Assembly (NCBI GenBank): GCA_012518155.1 | Contig: JAAYTC010000362.1 | Span: 1-7,355 of the forward strand | Length of the DNA stretch: 7,355 nucleotides | Direction: 5' to 3' | From: Bacteroidales bacterium | GTDB lineage: Bacteria > Bacteroidota > Bacteroidia > Bacteroidales > Dysgonomonadaceae | Part shown: positions 5,359 through 7,355 of the stretch, one piece after another | How positions within the stretch are numbered: the first letter of the stretch is position 1 | Layout: every line of letters begins with the position of its first letter | Translations under genes and position numbers: made by a program | The notes under the pieces: generated by a model | Databases searched by the model: none | Seen by the model: the letters and a program-made list of their open reading frames with translations, nothing else | What the model was told of the DNA's origin: nothing

Positions 5359-7355
5359 TTAATTGGAAAATCGGTAACTGCCCGCGGGAATGTCAAAAAG
5401 CGCGTAACCGTCGCATGTCCCTTTTGGTTGGGCATGTCCCGATGGCTCGGTCACGTTTTCGGTGTCCTCAACAGGAAAATAAACCGTTGCCGCACAATTG
5501 GGAGGTACCGTCACCTCCAGCACTCTCTTCCCATTCTCCAAGCCCCAACGCGACTCGATCAGCCCAGCTGGAGATTCGAATGAGCCTCTCGCCCACTCCA
5601 TCGGCAAGTCGGCGGTACGAGGGAGTCGAATATCAAACACGCGGAACCCGGGCTCACTCTTCCGAATTCCAAGTACTCCGTCGATATACCACGCACCCGG
5701 ATAAAGGTAAGAACTATGCAGAAGCGAGTGACCGGGGAGATCCTTCTCCCACATCTCCCATATGGTGGTGGCACCGCTTTCACGCATGAGCCCCCAACCG
5801 GGATAGGTAGCCTTTGAGGTCATCGAGTAAATCAAATCATCCCTTCCTTCATCCCTCAGCACTTTGAACAACATGGCACCGCCGGTGATTCCGACATCGA
5901 TATGCCCGTTTTGATGGAGTAGTATCTCCTCGGCCAACCGATCCATAACTTTCTCCCGCAGTTGAGGTGGCATCACATCTCCATACAGCGCGGCGGCTAG
6001 GCTCCGCATCGATCGATCGGAATAATTATGCTCGTCCCCGTGATAATACCGCTCGTGTATCGCCCGCGAGGAACGTTCTGCCTGTTCCTGCCACTTTCGC
6101 GCATGCACGTCTTCACCGATCACCGCTGCAATCATCGAGGCGGTCCGAAGGTTATATACCCGGTAACAGTTATTAAAAAAGAGGGTCTCGTCCGAGTAAT
6201 TGTTCATCCCCTGCGCGGTAGCCCCCGGCCAAAGCCAGTCGCCCAAGAAATCCCAACGTCCCCCGTAACGTTTCAACAAATCCCCTTCAACATGCGTATC
6301 CAAGAACTCCAGCCACCCCTTAATCATCTCAAAATTCTCTTCCAGTACCCGAGTATCGCCGTGATATTCATACATGATCCAGGGCAAGGTCACCACGATT
6401 CCGCCCCAGGCGGGACCACCACCTCCATGGTAGGTAGGCGCGGTCTGGGGTAATACACCACCTCCCAGGTATCTGCCGCTTCCTTCCTGCTTGCGGGCCC
6501 ATGCCGGGTCGTTCATATTGCCGACCATCGGCTCCGTCCCCTGCACGTCCCGCCAATCTTCCATCCATTTGGTATAGAAAGCCCCCAGCTTGTAATTAAG
6601 CAACCCGGTCTCTGAAGTAGCGTGCGCATCGCCTCCATAGCCGAACCGTTCCCGTTGGGGGCAATCGACAATAAACCCGCCGAGCGACAGGTTTTCGAAC
6701 GTCCAGTTCACCGTGTTATAGATCCAGTTCTGCAACGAGTCGGAACACTCGAATTGTGCTGCATCTGCAAAATCGGTACGTGCCATCCATCCTTTTATCT
6801 CTTCTTTTCGTGGGGCCGATTTCAACCCTTGTATCGTGATCCATCTTCCCGAACTGTAATTGAACCGGTTCTCGAAGACGCCTTCACCCGACGCGCCGAT
6901 CACGTACTCGTTCAGCAGTCCGAAGGTCATGTCGTCCTGCTCCCTTTCCGAAAACAGGAACCGGACGGTATCTCCGGGATTACCTTGTACAGGAATACGG
7001 GTCCATCCCGCGAAATTCACGCCCATATCTACCCGGTAGGTTCCATCGGGACGCGATTCGATGGCGACGGGATGAATCTCGTCGAACAGCGCGTTGGTCT
7101 CCACCCTTTGTGCCGAAAGCTTCAATGCGGGTGTATACACCGTGGCGTTTTGCCAGCCCCGGTCGTCAAAAGCCGCCAAATTCCATCCTTCGATCTCTTT
7201 GCCGGCATCCCATATCTCTCCCCCGTATCCGCCCACGCCAAAGCCCCAGTTACCAATCAGTCGGTTGGGGCTCGGGTGTGTCTTCCACGATTCGTCGGTT
7301 GTTATTCGCGTCATCCTTTTGCCCTTGGCATCGTATATATCGGATTGTGCGATTA
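5359..7355 (-). CDS. GH78 family alpha-L-rhamnosidase, 5'-truncated by window edge
   Basis: This enzyme hydrolyses terminal alpha-L-rhamnose from glycans or glycosides by an inverting mechanism. The frame stays open past the ATG at 7314 to the window edge (upstream residues read IAQSDIYDAKGKR), and the sequence there is mid-domain, so the real start and any signal peptide lie beyond the window. Numbering from the ATG at 7314: a rhamnosidase N-terminal beta domain (1 to about 65, with DESWK and WDAGKEIEGW), a beta-sandwich (about 75-180, VDMGVNFAGW), the (alpha/alpha)6 catalytic barrel (about 185-545) and a C-terminal beta domain (about 550-651). The hallmark DCPQRERFGYGGDA spans 217-230; D217, E222 and D229 match D567, E572 and D579 of Bacillus sp. 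GL1 RhaB, with E222 as probable general acid. E520 in TTIWEMWE is the probable general base. The usual GW.GD tryptophan is Tyr226. It precedes the CDF gene by 66 nt. Family is firm; substrate and cell location are unknown. Confidence 0.94.
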   Translation of the reverse strand, partial: IAQSDIYDAKGKRMTRITTDESWKTHPSPNRLIGNWGFGVGGYGGEIWDAGKEIEGWNLAAFDDRGWQNATVYTPALKLSAQRVETNALFDEIHPVAIESRPDGTYRVDMGVNFAGWTRIPVQGNPGDTVRFLFSEREQDDMTFGLLNEYVIGASGEGVFENRFNYSSGRWITIQGLKSAPRKEEIKGWMARTDFADAAQFECSDSLQNWIYNTVNWTFENLSLGGFIVDCPQRERFGYGGDAHATSETGLLNYKLGAFYTKWMEDWRDVQGTEPMVGNMNDPAWARKQEGSGRYLGGGVLPQTAPTYHGGGGPAWGGIVVTLPWIMYEYHGDTRVLEENFEMIKGWLEFLDTHVEGDLLKRYGGRWDFLGDWLWPGATAQGMNNYSDETLFFNNCYRVYNLRTASMIAAVIGEDVHARKWQEQAERSSRAIHERYYHGDEHNYSDRSMRSLAAALYGDVMPPQLREKVMDRLAEEILLHQNGHIDVGITGGAMLFKVLRDEGRDDLIYSMTSKATYPGWGLMRESGATTIWEMWEKDLPGHSLLHSSYLYPGAWYIDGVLGIRKSEPGFRVFDIRLPRTADLPMEWARGSFESPAGLIESRWGLENGKRVLEVTVPPNCAATVYFPVEDTENVTEPSGHAQPKGTCDGYALFDIPAGSYRFSN

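Noticed and set aside
5277..5789. 170-residue + strand reading frame
   Set aside because: It lies mainly antisense to the firmly identified rhamnosidase, its translation is low-complexity Arg/Ser/Pro-rich with no family resemblance, and it has no promoter or ribosome binding site.
6007..6018. CATCGATCGATC run as a repeat or origin-like site
   Set aside because: A short GATC-containing palindrome inside well-conserved rhamnosidase codons; coding constraint explains it and there are no accompanying boxes.
6028..6453. 141-residue + strand reading frame
   Set aside because: Fully antisense to the rhamnosidase catalytic domain; no motif or start signal supports it.
7312..7314. ATG at 7314 (- strand) as the start of the rhamnosidase
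   Set aside because: The frame is open to the edge and reads typical mid-domain rhamnosidase sequence (IAQSDIYDAKGKR before the Met), so the start lies outside the window.
4354..7355. Rhamnosidase and CDF genes as a joint novel system
   Set aside because: Both are common families with no known shared function, and the CDF gene has its own likely promoter; adjacency alone does not support a system.

Overview
The window most resembles chromosomal DNA from a member of the Bacteroidota, perhaps an anaerobic gut or digester relative of Bacteroides, Dysgonomonas or Proteiniphilum. That placement is inferred from the protein style of the V-type ATPase subunits and their compact B-D-I-K order, a TAnnTTTG-type promoter element, A-rich leaders with mostly weak Shine-Dalgarno sequences, and a GH78 alpha-L-rhamnosidase next door. 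No rRNA, tRNA, CRISPR array or mobile element is visible.

Left half, + strand (1-4273): the 3' part of a V/A-type ATPase operon. In order it holds the non-catalytic B subunit (its N-terminus is outside the window), the central-stalk D subunit, the membrane a/I subunit, and the four-helix K (c-ring) proteolipid. B and D are 3 nt apart, D and I overlap by 7 nt, and K sits behind a 114-nt AT-rich leader. A strong hairpin with a T-run follows K. B forms the A3B3 head with the unseen A subunit, D is the rotor axle, K forms the ion-carrying ring, and I provides the stator half-channels. The K subunit keeps all five residue positions that bind Na+ in the Enterococcus hirae ring, so a sodium-coupled enzyme is plausible.

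Right half, - strand (7355-4354): a large GH78 alpha-L-rhamnosidase, cut by the right edge so that its N-terminus is missing, then 66 nt downstream a cation diffusion facilitator (CDF) transporter. The CDF gene has its own candidate promoter element overlapping the rhamnosidase stop. It converges on the V-ATPase operon, with the terminator hairpin between the two. The rhamnosidase would release terminal L-rhamnose from plant or microbial glycans; no SusC/SusD or other polysaccharide-utilisation gene lies in the window, and a functional link between the rhamnosidase and the CDF is not evident.

The genes belong to known families and I see no clear undescribed system. The points most worth checking are the predicted Na+ site in K, the altered TM2 metal-site residues (Glu/Asn) of the CDF protein, and the absence of subunit F, G or C genes between B and K.
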